Source of the DNA: Ruminococcus sp. UBA4350
Lineage (GTDB): Bacteria; Bacillota; Clostridia; Oscillospirales; Ruminococcaceae
Assembly (NCBI GenBank): GCA_002394125.1
Contig: DGSY01000069.1
Coordinates: 1 to 7,642, forward strand
DNA length: 7,642 bases
Direction of reading: 5' to 3'
Part shown: in pieces, positions 1 through 6,789 of the stretch
Numbering within the stretch: the first letter of the stretch is position 1
Layout of the letters: every line of letters begins with the position of its first letter
Notes under the pieces: model-generated
Told to the model about the DNA's origin: nothing
The model's input: the letters and a program-made list of their open reading frames with translations, nothing else
Database searches by the model: none
Made by a program: the position numbers and the translations under genes

Positions 1-1355
1 TAGAAGCGGTTGATGAGGTTTGTGATCGTTGTCTTGCCCGCGCCGGTCGCGCCGACGAACGCGATCTTCTGGCCGGGCTTCGCATAGACCGTGACATCGT
101 GCAGCACCGGCTTGCCCTCCTCATAGGCGAAGTCTACGCTGTCGAGCGTGACCTCTCCGCGCAGCGGCGAATAGGTGATGCTGCCGTCAGCGGTGTGCGG
201 ATGCTTCCATGCCCAGTGATGCGTGATGCGGTCTGCCTCGGTGACGGTGCCGTCCTCTGCGACATTGACATTGACCATTGTGACATAGCCGTCATCGGCT
301 TCCGGCTTTTCGTCCATGAGCGCGAAGATACGCTCTGCGCCCGCGACCGCCATGACGATCGCATTGAGCTGCTGCGTGACCTGATTCAGGTTGCCCGTGA
401 ACTGCTTTGTCATATTCAGGAACGGGACGACGATATCCACATCCAGCGGCAGGCCGGAGAACGATACATTCTTTGCGCCCGTGACAAGCAGGATGCCGCC
501 GACCGTTGCGATGATGACATACAGCACATTGCCGATGTTCATGATGATCGGTGCAAGCGCATTCGCATAGGCGTTGGCGCGGTAGGTGTCCTCAAAGAGT
601 CCGTCGTTGATCTCGTCAAAATCCTTCTGGCTCTGTGTTTCATGACAGAAGACCTGCACGACCTTCTGACCGTTCATCATTTCCTGCACATAGCCCTCGG
701 TCTTGCCGATCGCGGCCTGCTGGCGGACAAAGTATTTCGCCGAGCCGCCGCCGATCTTCTTCGAGACCATTGACATCAGCACGACACCGCCGATCACGAC
801 CAGCGTCAGCCAGAGGCTGTAATAGAGCATGATACAGAAAACGAATACCACGACTGATCCGGCCTGCACCAGCGAGGGCAGCGCCTGTGAAAGCAGCTGA
901 CGGAGCGTGTCGATATCATTCGTATAGTGGCTCATGATATCGCCGTGCTTGTGGGTATCGAAATAGCGAATCGGAAGATTCTGCATTCCGTCGAACAGAC
1001 GGCAGCGCATCTTGTTGAGGTAGCCCTGCGTCATGATCGCAATGAGCTGCTGGCTCAGCGTGATCGACATGATCGACAGCACATAGAGCGTAATGAGGAA
1101 GAAGACCTTCGGATAGATGACGGCCTTTGCCGCCGCCCAGTCGCCGGATTCCGCATAGGTCTGGATATCGCGGATGACCTTCTGCATGAATATCGCCGGT
1201 ACGGACGATGTTGCCGAGGAGAACAGAATGCAGACGATCGTCACCGGAAAGAGTCCGGGATAGAATTCACGGAGCATTTTGATGATGCGCTTCAGCGACT
1301 TGACCGCTTCGCCCGGCTTGCGCGGCTCGCCCCAGCCCTTTGTATTACGCGGCAT
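1..1355 (-). CDS. ABC exporter half-transporter, second subunit (3' end outside window)
   Basis: Type IV (exporter-fold) ABC half-transporter with an N-terminal six-helix membrane domain and a C-terminal ATPase domain. It should pair with the product of the upstream gene and pump a hydrophobic compound, drug or peptide out of the cell. Only the first 451 residues are present; the window ends just after the P-loop. Likely membrane segments lie near residues 34-55, 80-103, 161-180, 182-200, 270-292 and 303-322. The Walker A at 435-443 (GATGAGKTT) is fully canonical, unlike its partner's. Between membrane domain and ATPase, residues 351-400 form an extra linker containing WAWKHPH, which I recall from many clostridial exporters of this type. 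The ATG at 1353-1355 is chosen because GGAGG lies 8 nt upstream. The gene overlaps the stop of the preceding gene by 11 nt, so the two are probably translationally coupled. Signature, Walker B and switch His are outside the window, so its catalytic competence is inferred. Confidence 0.93.
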   Translation of the reverse strand, partial: MPRNTKGWGEPRKPGEAVKSLKRIIKMLREFYPGLFPVTIVCILFSSATSSVPAIFMQKVIRDIQTYAESGDWAAAKAVIYPKVFFLITLYVLSIMSITLSQQLIAIMTQGYLNKMRCRLFDGMQNLPIRYFDTHKHGDIMSHYTNDIDTLRQLLSQALPSLVQAGSVVVFVFCIMLYYSLWLTLVVIGGVVLMSMVSKKIGGGSAKYFVRQQAAIGKTEGYVQEMMNGQKVVQVFCHETQSQKDFDEINDGLFEDTYRANAYANALAPIIMNIGNVLYVIIATVGGILLVTGAKNVSFSGLPLDVDIVVPFLNMTKQFTGNLNQVTQQLNAIVMAVAGAERIFALMDEKPEADDGYVTMVNVNVAEDGTVTEADRITHHWAWKHPHTADGSITYSPLRGEVTLDSVDFAYEEGKPVLHDVTVYAKPGQKIAFVGATGAGKTTITNLINRF

Positions 1356-3087
1356 CGTTATCACCTCCGTGTGTCTGCTGCTCATAGACCTCGCGGTAGA
1401 TATCGCTGGTCTGCATCAGCTCATCGTGCTTGCCCATTGCGGCGATCTTTCCGTTGTCCATGACAAGGATCAGATCGGATTCCTGCACGGACGCAATGCG
1501 CTGCGCAATGATGATCTTCGTGGTTTCCGGAATGAACTTGCGGAAGCCCTCGCGGATGAATGCATCCGTGCGGGTATCGACCGCGCTGGTCGAATCGTCG
1601 AGAATAAGGATCTTCGGCTTTTTCAGCAGCGCGCGCGCAATGCAGAGACGCTGCTTCTGGCCGCCGGAGACATTCGAGCCGCCCTGCTCGATCATGGTCT
1701 CATAGCCGTCCGGGAAGGACGATACAAAGTCATGCGCCTGTGCCAGCTTGCAGGCTTCGATCAGCTCGTCATCGGTCGCATCGGGATTGCCCCAGCGCAG
1801 ATTCTCCGCGATCGTGCCGGAGAACAGCACGTTCTTTTGCAGCACCATCGCAACATTGTCGCGCAGCGCATGGAGATCGTATTCGCGGACATCCACACCG
1901 CCGACCTTCACGCTGCCCTCGGAGACATCATACAGGCGGGCGATCAGCTGCACCAGAGTCGATTTGCTCGAACCGGTTCCGCCGATGATGCCGACCGTTG
2001 CGCCGGAGGGGATCGTCAGATCAATATCGGAAAGCGCGTATTTCTTCGCTTTTTCTGAGTATTTGAAGCAGACATCCTCAAAGACGATGCTGCCGTCTGC
2101 GACGGTCAGACAGGCATTTTCCGGATTGCGGATATCCGTCTCCTCGTTCAGCACCTCGTCGATACGCTTGACCGATTCCGCCGACATGGTCAGCATGACA
2201 TAGATCATCGAGAGCATCATGAGCTGCATGAGGATCTGCATTCCGTAGGTCAGCATACTGGACATTTCACCGACATTGATATTGCTCTCGCCGTTGATGA
2301 TGATCTTCGAGCCGACCAGCAGAATGAACGCCATATTGAAATAGATGCAGAGCTGCATGATCGGGCCGTTCAGTGCGACGATGCGCTCGGCCTTTGTGAA
2401 GTCCTTGCAGATATCCTCGGCTGCCGTGTGGAACTTTTTCTTCTCATGCTCCTCGCGGGAGAAGCCCTTTACTACGCGCATTCCGCGGACATTTTCTTCG
2501 ATGGATTCGTTCAGGCGGTCGTATTTGCGGAAGACTCTGCGGAATGCCGGCATCGCATTTTTCGCGATCAGCAGCAGGCCGCAAACCAGAATCGGAATCA
2601 CGAAAACAAACGTGCCTGCGAGCTTTCCGCCCATGATAAATGCCATTGTGATCGAGAAGATCAGCATGAGCGGGGCGCGGACGGCGATGCGGATCAGCAT
2701 CATGAATGCCATCTGCACATTCGTGATATCGGTCGTCAGACGCGTCACGAGCGACGACGATGAGAATTTGTCGATGTTGCTGAATGCAAAGGTCTGGACG
2801 CGCTCGAAGATATCGTGGCGGACATTCTTCGAGAGACCGGCGGCCGCCTTTGCACTCGTGAATCCGGCGGAGCCGCCGAAAAACAGCGAGACCAGCGTCA
2901 TCAGGATGAGCAGCAGGCCGGTTTTCAGGATCACGCTCATTTCAGGCGTATCTGTGAAGCTGTCCACGAGCTTTGCCGTGATGAACGGAATGATCGCTTC
3001 GATCGCGGCTTCACCGGCCATGAACAGGATCGTGATGATCGTGAAGGTCTTGTATTCGCGCAGACAGCGCGAGATCGTTCGGAACAT
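1345..3087 (-). CDS. ABC exporter half-transporter with degenerate ATP site, first subunit
   Basis: 580-residue membrane domain plus ATPase, the usual length for a half-transporter. Likely helices lie near residues 15-38, 55-75, 130-150, 157-177, 243-262 and 277-300. ATPase motifs are Walker A GGTGSSKST (369-377), Q-loop Gln417, signature SGGQ (474-477), Walker B ILILDD (493-498) and D-loop SAVD (501-504). Three positions depart from consensus. Ser374 replaces the last P-loop Gly, Asp498 replaces the catalytic Glu, and Gln529 (IIIAQRIASV) replaces the switch His. In heterodimeric exporters of the TM287/288, BmrCD and LmrCD type, this pattern marks the subunit whose Walker motifs form the non-hydrolysing site. 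Its intact signature would complete the active site of the partner. The gene starts 12 nt after the MarR stop with a GGGGG ribosome site 7 nt before ATG, and overlaps the next gene by 11 nt. Substrate is unknown; multidrug or antimicrobial-peptide export is the family guess. Confidence 0.95.
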   Translation of the reverse strand: MFRTISRCLREYKTFTIITILFMAGEAAIEAIIPFITAKLVDSFTDTPEMSVILKTGLLLILMTLVSLFFGGSAGFTSAKAAAGLSKNVRHDIFERVQTFAFSNIDKFSSSSLVTRLTTDITNVQMAFMMLIRIAVRAPLMLIFSITMAFIMGGKLAGTFVFVIPILVCGLLLIAKNAMPAFRRVFRKYDRLNESIEENVRGMRVVKGFSREEHEKKKFHTAAEDICKDFTKAERIVALNGPIMQLCIYFNMAFILLVGSKIIINGESNINVGEMSSMLTYGMQILMQLMMLSMIYVMLTMSAESVKRIDEVLNEETDIRNPENACLTVADGSIVFEDVCFKYSEKAKKYALSDIDLTIPSGATVGIIGGTGSSKSTLVQLIARLYDVSEGSVKVGGVDVREYDLHALRDNVAMVLQKNVLFSGTIAENLRWGNPDATDDELIEACKLAQAHDFVSSFPDGYETMIEQGGSNVSGGQKQRLCIARALLKKPKILILDDSTSAVDTRTDAFIREGFRKFIPETTKIIIAQRIASVQESDLILVMDNGKIAAMGKHDELMQTSDIYREVYEQQTHGGDNDAA

Positions 3088-3099
3088 GGTTTTGCCCCC

Positions 3100-3537
3100 T
3101 TAATCGGTATTGGTAATGTTGTTCAGCATCCGTGTGAGATAGCCCTGCAGCGCATCGAGATCGCCCTCGGAGAAGCCCTCGGTGAGCTGCTGCTCCAGCT
3201 GCTGATTGTCGGCACGGATCATTTCGGTATACTTCCTCCCGCGCTCGGTCAGCACCAGCTTTTTCAGGCGGTCATCGCGGACGATATGTGCGCGTTCCAG
3301 CAGGCCGCTCTTTTCAAGTCCTGCGACGATCTTCGAGACGCCGGAGCGGGAGATGCCGAGATCGCGTTCGAGATCGCGCTGGAAGATATCCTCGCCCTCG
3401 TGGTCGGAGAGATAGCCGAGGATCCAGCCGTTTGCGCCTGCCAGCGTGCAGATCTCCTGACAGACCGCTGAGCTGTCTATGCGCCGCCGGATACCCGAAT
3501 TGAGCCGCCGCAGCGCCAGCATGGTCGGGCAGTCCAT
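3100..3537 (-). CDS. MarR-family transcriptional regulator
   Basis: 145-residue winged helix-turn-helix protein, a normal MarR length. The helix-turn-helix spans about residues 53-78, with recognition helix SRSGVSKIVAGLEKSG. The wing follows with the typical RDDRLKKLVLTERG (87-100). N- and C-terminal helices (about 10-30 and 103-140) would form the dimer interface. MarR proteins bind palindromic operators as dimers and usually release DNA when a phenolic, oxidant or drug-like ligand binds. It is the first gene of an operon with the two exporter subunits, so autorepression and ligand-induced export are the natural reading. A palindrome over the -35 box supports this. ATG 3535-3537 is chosen because AAAGGGTGA lies 7 nt upstream; Met6 is a weaker alternative. 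Two Cys (26 and 30) sit in the N-terminal helix. A redox role is possible, but nothing else here supports it. Confidence 0.92.
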   Translation of the reverse strand: MDCPTMLALRRLNSGIRRRIDSSAVCQEICTLAGANGWILGYLSDHEGEDIFQRDLERDLGISRSGVSKIVAGLEKSGLLERAHIVRDDRLKKLVLTERGRKYTEMIRADNQQLEQQLTEGFSEGDLDALQGYLTRMLNNITNTD

Positions 3538-3573
3538 ATCTGATTCACCCTTTCTGTTTCCTGTTTTGCAGAC

Positions 3574-3589
3574 TGTTTACAATGAAACA
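3574..3589. promoter_or_regulatory. Possible second operator half near the transcription start
   Basis: TGTTTACAATGAAACA has 5-bp inverted arms (TGTTT and AAACA) around a 6-nt spacer. It runs from the downstream edge of the -10 box across the predicted start point. Its sequence differs from the palindrome over the -35 box, so if functional it may bind a different protein or bind MarR weakly. Such short repeats also occur by chance in AT-rich DNA. Confidence 0.25.
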
Positions 3590-3617
3590 TTATACAGCAT
3601 TTTCTCCAAAATGTCAA
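3589..3617 (-). promoter_or_regulatory. Consensus sigma-A promoter of the marR-ABC operon
   Basis: On the minus strand, a -35 TTGACA (3612-3617) and a -10 TATAAT (3589-3594) are separated by exactly 17 nt. Both hexamers match consensus at all positions. Transcription should begin near 3582, giving a leader of about 45 nt before the MarR ATG. So strong a promoter suggests the operon depends on repression to stay low. Confidence 0.88.
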
Positions 3618-3627
3618 GTGACAATTT
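3608..3627. promoter_or_regulatory. Probable MarR operator palindrome over the -35 box
   Basis: The sequence AAAATGTCAAGTGACAATTT is an inverted repeat with TGTCA and TGACA arms around a 2-nt centre. Three further outer pairs (AAA/TTT) follow after one mismatch (A3611/A3624), so 8 of 9 positions pair. Size and symmetry fit a MarR dimer site. It contains the whole -35 hexamer, so binding would block RNA polymerase. Assignment to this MarR rests on position and symmetry only. Confidence 0.65.
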
Positions 3628-3692
3628 AGTGAAAAAATCCTTGCTTTTCCGCCTGTTTCCTATATATAGTCTCCGTTTGCCGGATACGAAGT

Positions 3693-3723
3693 AAGGGCGG
3701 ACTGTTCTGCGCAGCCCGCCCTT
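3693..3723 (-). terminator. Hairpin terminator after the GH43 gene
   Basis: An 8-bp perfect stem (AAGGGCGG 3693-3700 with CCGCCCTT 3716-3723) continues, after one A/C mismatch, as CTG/CAG, closing a 7-nt loop. It begins 5 nt beyond the stop codon of the minus-strand glycoside hydrolase and lies before the marR promoter, the right place for a terminator. The T-rich tail is better on the plus-strand side (TTTTTCTT) than on the minus-strand side (TTACTTCG). The hairpin may therefore be bidirectional, or mainly stop antisense transcription. Confidence 0.7.
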
Positions 3724-3727
3724 TTTC

Positions 3728-6586
3728 TTAATCTTCAATTTCCGGAAGCAGCCTCAGCTTTGCAATGTGCTGCAAAATCAATGTTGTATCATCCATCGAA
3801 CGGCTGCCGTCCTGATTGCAGTCCGCATTCCGCATCCCCTGCTGCGAGACGACCGCTTCGCCGTCCTCCGCCAGAAGCCGCGCCAGCAGCACCGCATCTG
3901 TCACATCCACGATGCCGTTACAATCCACATCACCCAGCCGCAGCTTGCCGGTGACAGGCTCGGTCACAGTCGTTGTCGTGGTTGTCGCCGTGACGGTCGT
4001 GGTTGTCGTTGTCACGACCGGATCCGGTATCGGTTCCGCCGCAGGCGCAAGCACGAATTCCTGTCCCGTACCGCCCCAGAAATTCCACTGGACGATCTTT
4101 GCGCCCGCTTCGGTGCTGATCTCATAGACATCGAATGCCGATGCCTCGTCCGTCAGTGCCGAATGGATCGAATAGCTGCCGTCTGCATTGCCCCAGATGC
4201 GGAATCTCTGATTGTCCTTGCCGGTGTAGGCTTCGAGCGTCAGCGCTGCGCCGTCCGATTTGTCCGCGACCGTGACCGCATTGCCGTTTGCATCGGTGAT
4301 GAAGACACCCTCATCCACATCGGAACGCCTGACGATCCACGCGGTCTCATCAGCGGTCTGCACGAGGGAGCCGTCCGCCGCGCCGACATAGAGTCCGCTG
4401 TTGACATTGCGCATGGTGATGCTTTTGACATTTGCCATGCCGTGTGTCGGCGTGATCTTCCAGAGCTGGCATTCGCCGCCCCAGAATTCCCATTGCTTCA
4501 CGCTGCCGCCGTTTGCCTTTGACCATTCATAGACATCGAGTCCTGCACTGTCGCCGGAGCATTTCGAGACGATGCCGTAATAATCGCCGCTCCTGACGAG
4601 CTTCCACTGCTGCGTATCGGCGCCGTCCCACTTCACAAGCGCAAGCTCCGTGCCGTTTTCGGCGGTCGCTGCCGAGACAGCAATACACTTGCTCTCATCC
4701 TGCATCGAGGTCAGGCGGCAGTAGCCGTTGCCGAGATCGGTGATGCGGAAATCCTGATTCGCATTGCCGGATTTATTCCCGCGGGATGCCCACTGCTGCA
4801 CTGCGCCGCTCTCCGGATCCGTTTCCAGCAGCAGGCCGCTGTTCACATTCGTGATCCAGTACGGCACATTGCTCAGCAGCTTCGTATCAGCGATATAGAC
4901 ATTGCCGCTGTTGTCCGCGACGGCGTTTTTATCATAGCAGAGCTGTGCGCTGCCGAAGTGATTGTAAAGATTCGAGCGCTCCTTGCCGTTCCATGCATCA
5001 GTCTGCACGCCCCAGATCGTCTGATTGTTATTGCCCGCGCCGGTGAAGGTCATGACGACCTTGCCGGTGCCGGATTCGTCGTGCTGCGCCGCAAAGAAGC
5101 CGGTGTATTTCACATTGCCGATATTGAATTCCGCCTTTGCGCTGCTGCCGTCCTCCGACCATGTTCCGGTCACGCCGCCGGAGATCGAATGATCTGCATT
5201 CAGCGTGATTTTGGATGCGCTCGTGATCTTGCCGTCCGTGCCGTTTCCGTGGTTGATGAATTCATATGTGCCGGCGAGGGCGGATTCCTCATAGCCCGCC
5301 GATGACCACTCCTCGCCGCTGTATTCATACGGCATGACGACCGGCCAGCCCGCTTCGTTGAAGTTCATCGCATGGACGCGGACCTCGTGATACTCCGAGC
5401 CGTCATCAAACCGCGCATGATTGAACAGATACCAGCTTCCGTCATCGTCCTTCAGGACAGAGTTGTGTCCGCAGGCCATGTATGCACGCGGGAGCGATGT
5501 AAATTTGTAATTCGTCATGACCTTGAGGCCGATCGAATTGAGGTCGGTATTGCTCTCCAGCACCATGTTCCGGCCGGCCGCATCCGTGAACGGCCCTGTC
5601 GGGGACTTCGAGCGGCCGACACGCATATTGTAGCCGCCGTCCGAGAACAGGCCGCCGTATGTCACCCATAAATAATAGTATCCGGTATCGGCGTTGTATT
5701 CGATGAACGGGCCTTCGCCGGATTTGCCGTAGCCGCCGGAGATTTTCGTGCCGAAATAGCTGTCGATCATGCGGCCGTCGGCGGTCTTGCCGGTTTTCGG
5801 ATGGATGCATTTTCCGGTCGCCTTGTCGATCTCCAGTGTGAAAATGCCGCCCGACCATGAGCCGTAGCACATATACATTCTGCCGTCGGTATCGGTGTAG
5901 ATCGTCGGGTCGATCGCGTTCGGGAAAAGCTGATTGTTGAAAAGGTGATTGCTGAACCACTGCGAATTGAATGTGACCTCGCCGCCGTCGATCAGCTGCT
6001 GGATATTGGTATTCGTATAGCGGCGGTCAACTGTCTTGCGCTCATTGCCCCACTTCACAGAGGTCTCGGAGAAGCCGGAATAGATCAGCGTATCCACAAA
6101 GGTATACGGCCCCTCGATCTTCTGCGAAACTGCGTAGGCGATGACCGATGTGCGGTAATCGGACGAGGTGCAGAAATACATAACGTAGGCGCCCTTTGTG
6201 CCGTTCGCATTGACATAATCCGGATTCCAGATCACATCCGGCGCCCAGACCGCGAAGCCGCCCGTGCAGTCGCCGAGATCCTCGCCTGCCCATGCAAAGG
6301 CCTTGGAAAGATTCTGCGAGAGTGCGCCGAATTCGACATTGTTCGTTTTGGCGTAGCCGTTTGTGAAGGTGCGCCAGTTTTGCAGATCGGTCGATTTCGC
6401 CGCGTCGATATGCGAACCGAATACATAGTATGTGCCGCCGTCCTTGATGATCGACGGATCATGCACGGAGACACGGCTTTTCTTCGCGGCATACTCCGCG
6501 GCGGATGCCTGCGGTGCGGCGGCGAAGGATCCGGTGAATGTGAGGATTGCTGCGGCGCAGACCGCTGTCATTTTTCTGAATTGCAT
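3728..6586 (-). CDS. Secreted dockerin-bearing GH43 arabinan hydrolase with ricin-type trefoils
   Basis: 952-residue modular enzyme, probably hydrolysing alpha-1,5-L-arabinan of pectin outside the cell as a cellulosome subunit. A signal peptide occupies residues 1 to about 29 (RK, hydrophobic core, ASA cleavage region). The GH43 propeller (about 39-425) shows the three catalytic acids of the family: Asp43 in HDPSI (base), Asp226 in AIDPT (pKa modulator) and Glu291 in GEGPF (acid). His374 in CGHNSV matches the metal-binding His of endo-arabinanases. About 426-530 resembles the C-terminal beta domain of large arabinanases such as Bacillus Abn2. Two ricin-like beta-trefoils (575-711, 720-847) probably bind sugar. 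A Thr linker (857-880) leads to a type I dockerin (881-945) with two complete calcium loops, Asp886-Asp897 and Asp922-Asp933. GGGGG lies 7 nt before ATG. Exact specificity (endo-arabinanase or exo/arabinofuranosidase) is inferred from similarity to Abn2-like enzymes; cell-free secretion and cohesin binding follow from the domains. Confidence 0.9.
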   Translation of the reverse strand: MQFRKMTAVCAAAILTFTGSFAAAPQASAAEYAAKKSRVSVHDPSIIKDGGTYYVFGSHIDAAKSTDLQNWRTFTNGYAKTNNVEFGALSQNLSKAFAWAGEDLGDCTGGFAVWAPDVIWNPDYVNANGTKGAYVMYFCTSSDYRTSVIAYAVSQKIEGPYTFVDTLIYSGFSETSVKWGNERKTVDRRYTNTNIQQLIDGGEVTFNSQWFSNHLFNNQLFPNAIDPTIYTDTDGRMYMCYGSWSGGIFTLEIDKATGKCIHPKTGKTADGRMIDSYFGTKISGGYGKSGEGPFIEYNADTGYYYLWVTYGGLFSDGGYNMRVGRSKSPTGPFTDAAGRNMVLESNTDLNSIGLKVMTNYKFTSLPRAYMACGHNSVLKDDDGSWYLFNHARFDDGSEYHEVRVHAMNFNEAGWPVVMPYEYSGEEWSSAGYEESALAGTYEFINHGNGTDGKITSASKITLNADHSISGGVTGTWSEDGSSAKAEFNIGNVKYTGFFAAQHDESGTGKVVMTFTGAGNNNQTIWGVQTDAWNGKERSNLYNHFGSAQLCYDKNAVADNSGNVYIADTKLLSNVPYWITNVNSGLLLETDPESGAVQQWASRGNKSGNANQDFRITDLGNGYCRLTSMQDESKCIAVSAATAENGTELALVKWDGADTQQWKLVRSGDYYGIVSKCSGDSAGLDVYEWSKANGGSVKQWEFWGGECQLWKITPTHGMANVKSITMRNVNSGLYVGAADGSLVQTADETAWIVRRSDVDEGVFITDANGNAVTVADKSDGAALTLEAYTGKDNQRFRIWGNADGSYSIHSALTDEASAFDVYEISTEAGAKIVQWNFWGGTGQEFVLAPAAEPIPDPVVTTTTTTVTATTTTTTVTEPVTGKLRLGDVDCNGIVDVTDAVLLARLLAEDGEAVVSQQGMRNADCNQDGSRSMDDTTLILQHIAKLRLLPEIED
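3752..3946 (-). other. Type I dockerin domain of the GH43 enzyme
   Basis: Two F-hand-like calcium loops are visible. The first is DVDCNGIVDVTD (Asp886, Asp888, Asn890, Asp894, Asp897). The second is DCNQDGSRSMDD (Asp922, Asn924, Asp926, Ser930, Asp933). All expected ligand positions are filled. Each loop carries a Cys (889, 923). The cohesin-contact positions 10-11 differ between repeats (Val-Thr versus Met-Asp), so binding is probably not symmetric. It anchors the enzyme to a scaffoldin that is not in this window. Confidence 0.92.
3947..4018 (-). repeat. Thr-rich linker coded by ACN repeats
   Basis: Residues 857-880 are almost only Thr with spaced Val, coded by runs of ACN codons (GTN on the plus strand). 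This is a flexible, probably O-glycosylated linker between the trefoils and the dockerin, as is common in Ruminococcus cellulosomal enzymes. The low-complexity DNA could change length by slippage in steps of 3 nt without breaking the frame. Confidence 0.85.
4046..4864 (-). repeat. Tandem duplicated beta-trefoil (ricin-type) region
   Basis: Residues 575-711 and 720-847 are two diverged copies of one lectin-like module. NVNSGL occurs at 580-585 and again at 727-732. DVYE followed by QW-FWGG occurs at 684-704 and again at 819-839. QxW-like motifs end subdomains at QQW (598), QQW (659), QLW (707), QRF (793) and QEF (842). The second copy has lost several canonical Trp, so its sugar binding may be weaker or altered. 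Confidence 0.75.
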
Positions 6587-6634
6587 ATGATTTCCCCCTT
6601 ATCGGCTGACCTTTGCGGTTATATTTCTGATTAT

Positions 6635-6663
6635 ATTATAAACGATGCGGGCGGAAAAGTAAA
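6635..6663 (-). promoter_or_regulatory. Promoter of the GH43 gene
   Basis: On the minus strand, TATAAT (6635-6640) lies 17 nt after TTTACT (6658-6663, 4 of 6 matches to TTGACA). A second overlapping TATAAT (6630-6635) has a poorer -35. The leader would be about 40 nt and ends in AAGGGGG, 7 nt before the ATG. I see no catabolite-repression palindrome matching the Bacillus cre consensus nearby. Confidence 0.65.
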
Positions 6664-6731
6664 TAGGCTATTGTCTCAACAAAATGATATATCGGCGTAT
6701 CTGAACGGGGAAGATGTGCGTACAATCCGCC

Positions 6732-6759
6732 TTTATAAATAAAATTATGCGCATATAAA
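6732..6759 (+). promoter_or_regulatory. Weak candidate promoter for the right-hand gene pair
   Basis: TTTATA (6732-6737) and TATAAA (6754-6759) are 16 nt apart on the plus strand. It is the best plus-strand hexamer pair I found in the AT-rich core. Transcription would start around 6766, inside the AT-rich hairpin, with a leader of about 150 nt. AT-rich DNA gives such matches easily. Confidence 0.25.
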
Positions 6760-6789
6760 TTTTACATATAAAAATATATGTGCTTTTTT
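6749..6789 (+). terminator. AT-rich hairpin with T6 tail
   Basis: GCGCATATA (6749-6757) pairs with TATATGTGC (6775-6783), 9 pairs including one G-U. A small internal loop is followed by TTTTA (6760-6764) with TAAAA (6769-6773), closing a CATA loop. Six T follow at once (6784-6789). The layout is that of an intrinsic terminator on the plus strand, but no plus-strand gene lies upstream. It could be an attenuator, an end point for antisense RNA from the GH43 gene, or a chance structure in AT-rich DNA. Confidence 0.35.

Noticed and set aside
99..773. Plus-strand open frame opposite the second exporter subunit
   Set aside because: The minus strand reads continuously as an ABC membrane domain and P-loop through this stretch; the plus-strand frame has no family features.
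1345..1355. 11-nt gene overlap at 1345-1355, matched by an 11-nt overlap at 7393-7403, as a special coupling signal
   Set aside because: Short overlaps with an internal ribosome site are common in bacterial operons; the equal length is most likely coincidence.
1279..2058. Long plus-strand open frame opposite the exporter gene
   Set aside because: It lies wholly antisense to well-supported genes, shows His/Arg/Asp-rich low-quality composition, and has no recognisable domain. It is a product of high GC codon bias.
3955..4020. CRISPR-like or satellite repeat from the GTTGTCGTGGTTG-type run
   Set aside because: The repeat is codon-level (Thr ACN) and in frame within a protein linker; there are no spacers.
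3767..4522. Plus-strand open frame opposite the dockerin and trefoil region
   Set aside because: Antisense to a gene with clear domains; Arg/Cys/His-rich sequence with no motif.
5914..6091. About 60-residue segment between Asp43 and Asp226 of the GH43 domain as a novel insertion
   Set aside because: The segment makes the domain longer than single-domain arabinanases, but I recall similar segments in other large clostridial GH43 enzymes with the YGSWSGGIF motif, so it is probably a subfamily feature.
5945..6742. Plus-strand open frame opposite the GH43 catalytic domain, running into the intergenic gap
   Set aside because: It mirrors the GH43 coding frame. It has no plausible ribosome site, and its tail merely crosses AT-rich noncoding DNA.
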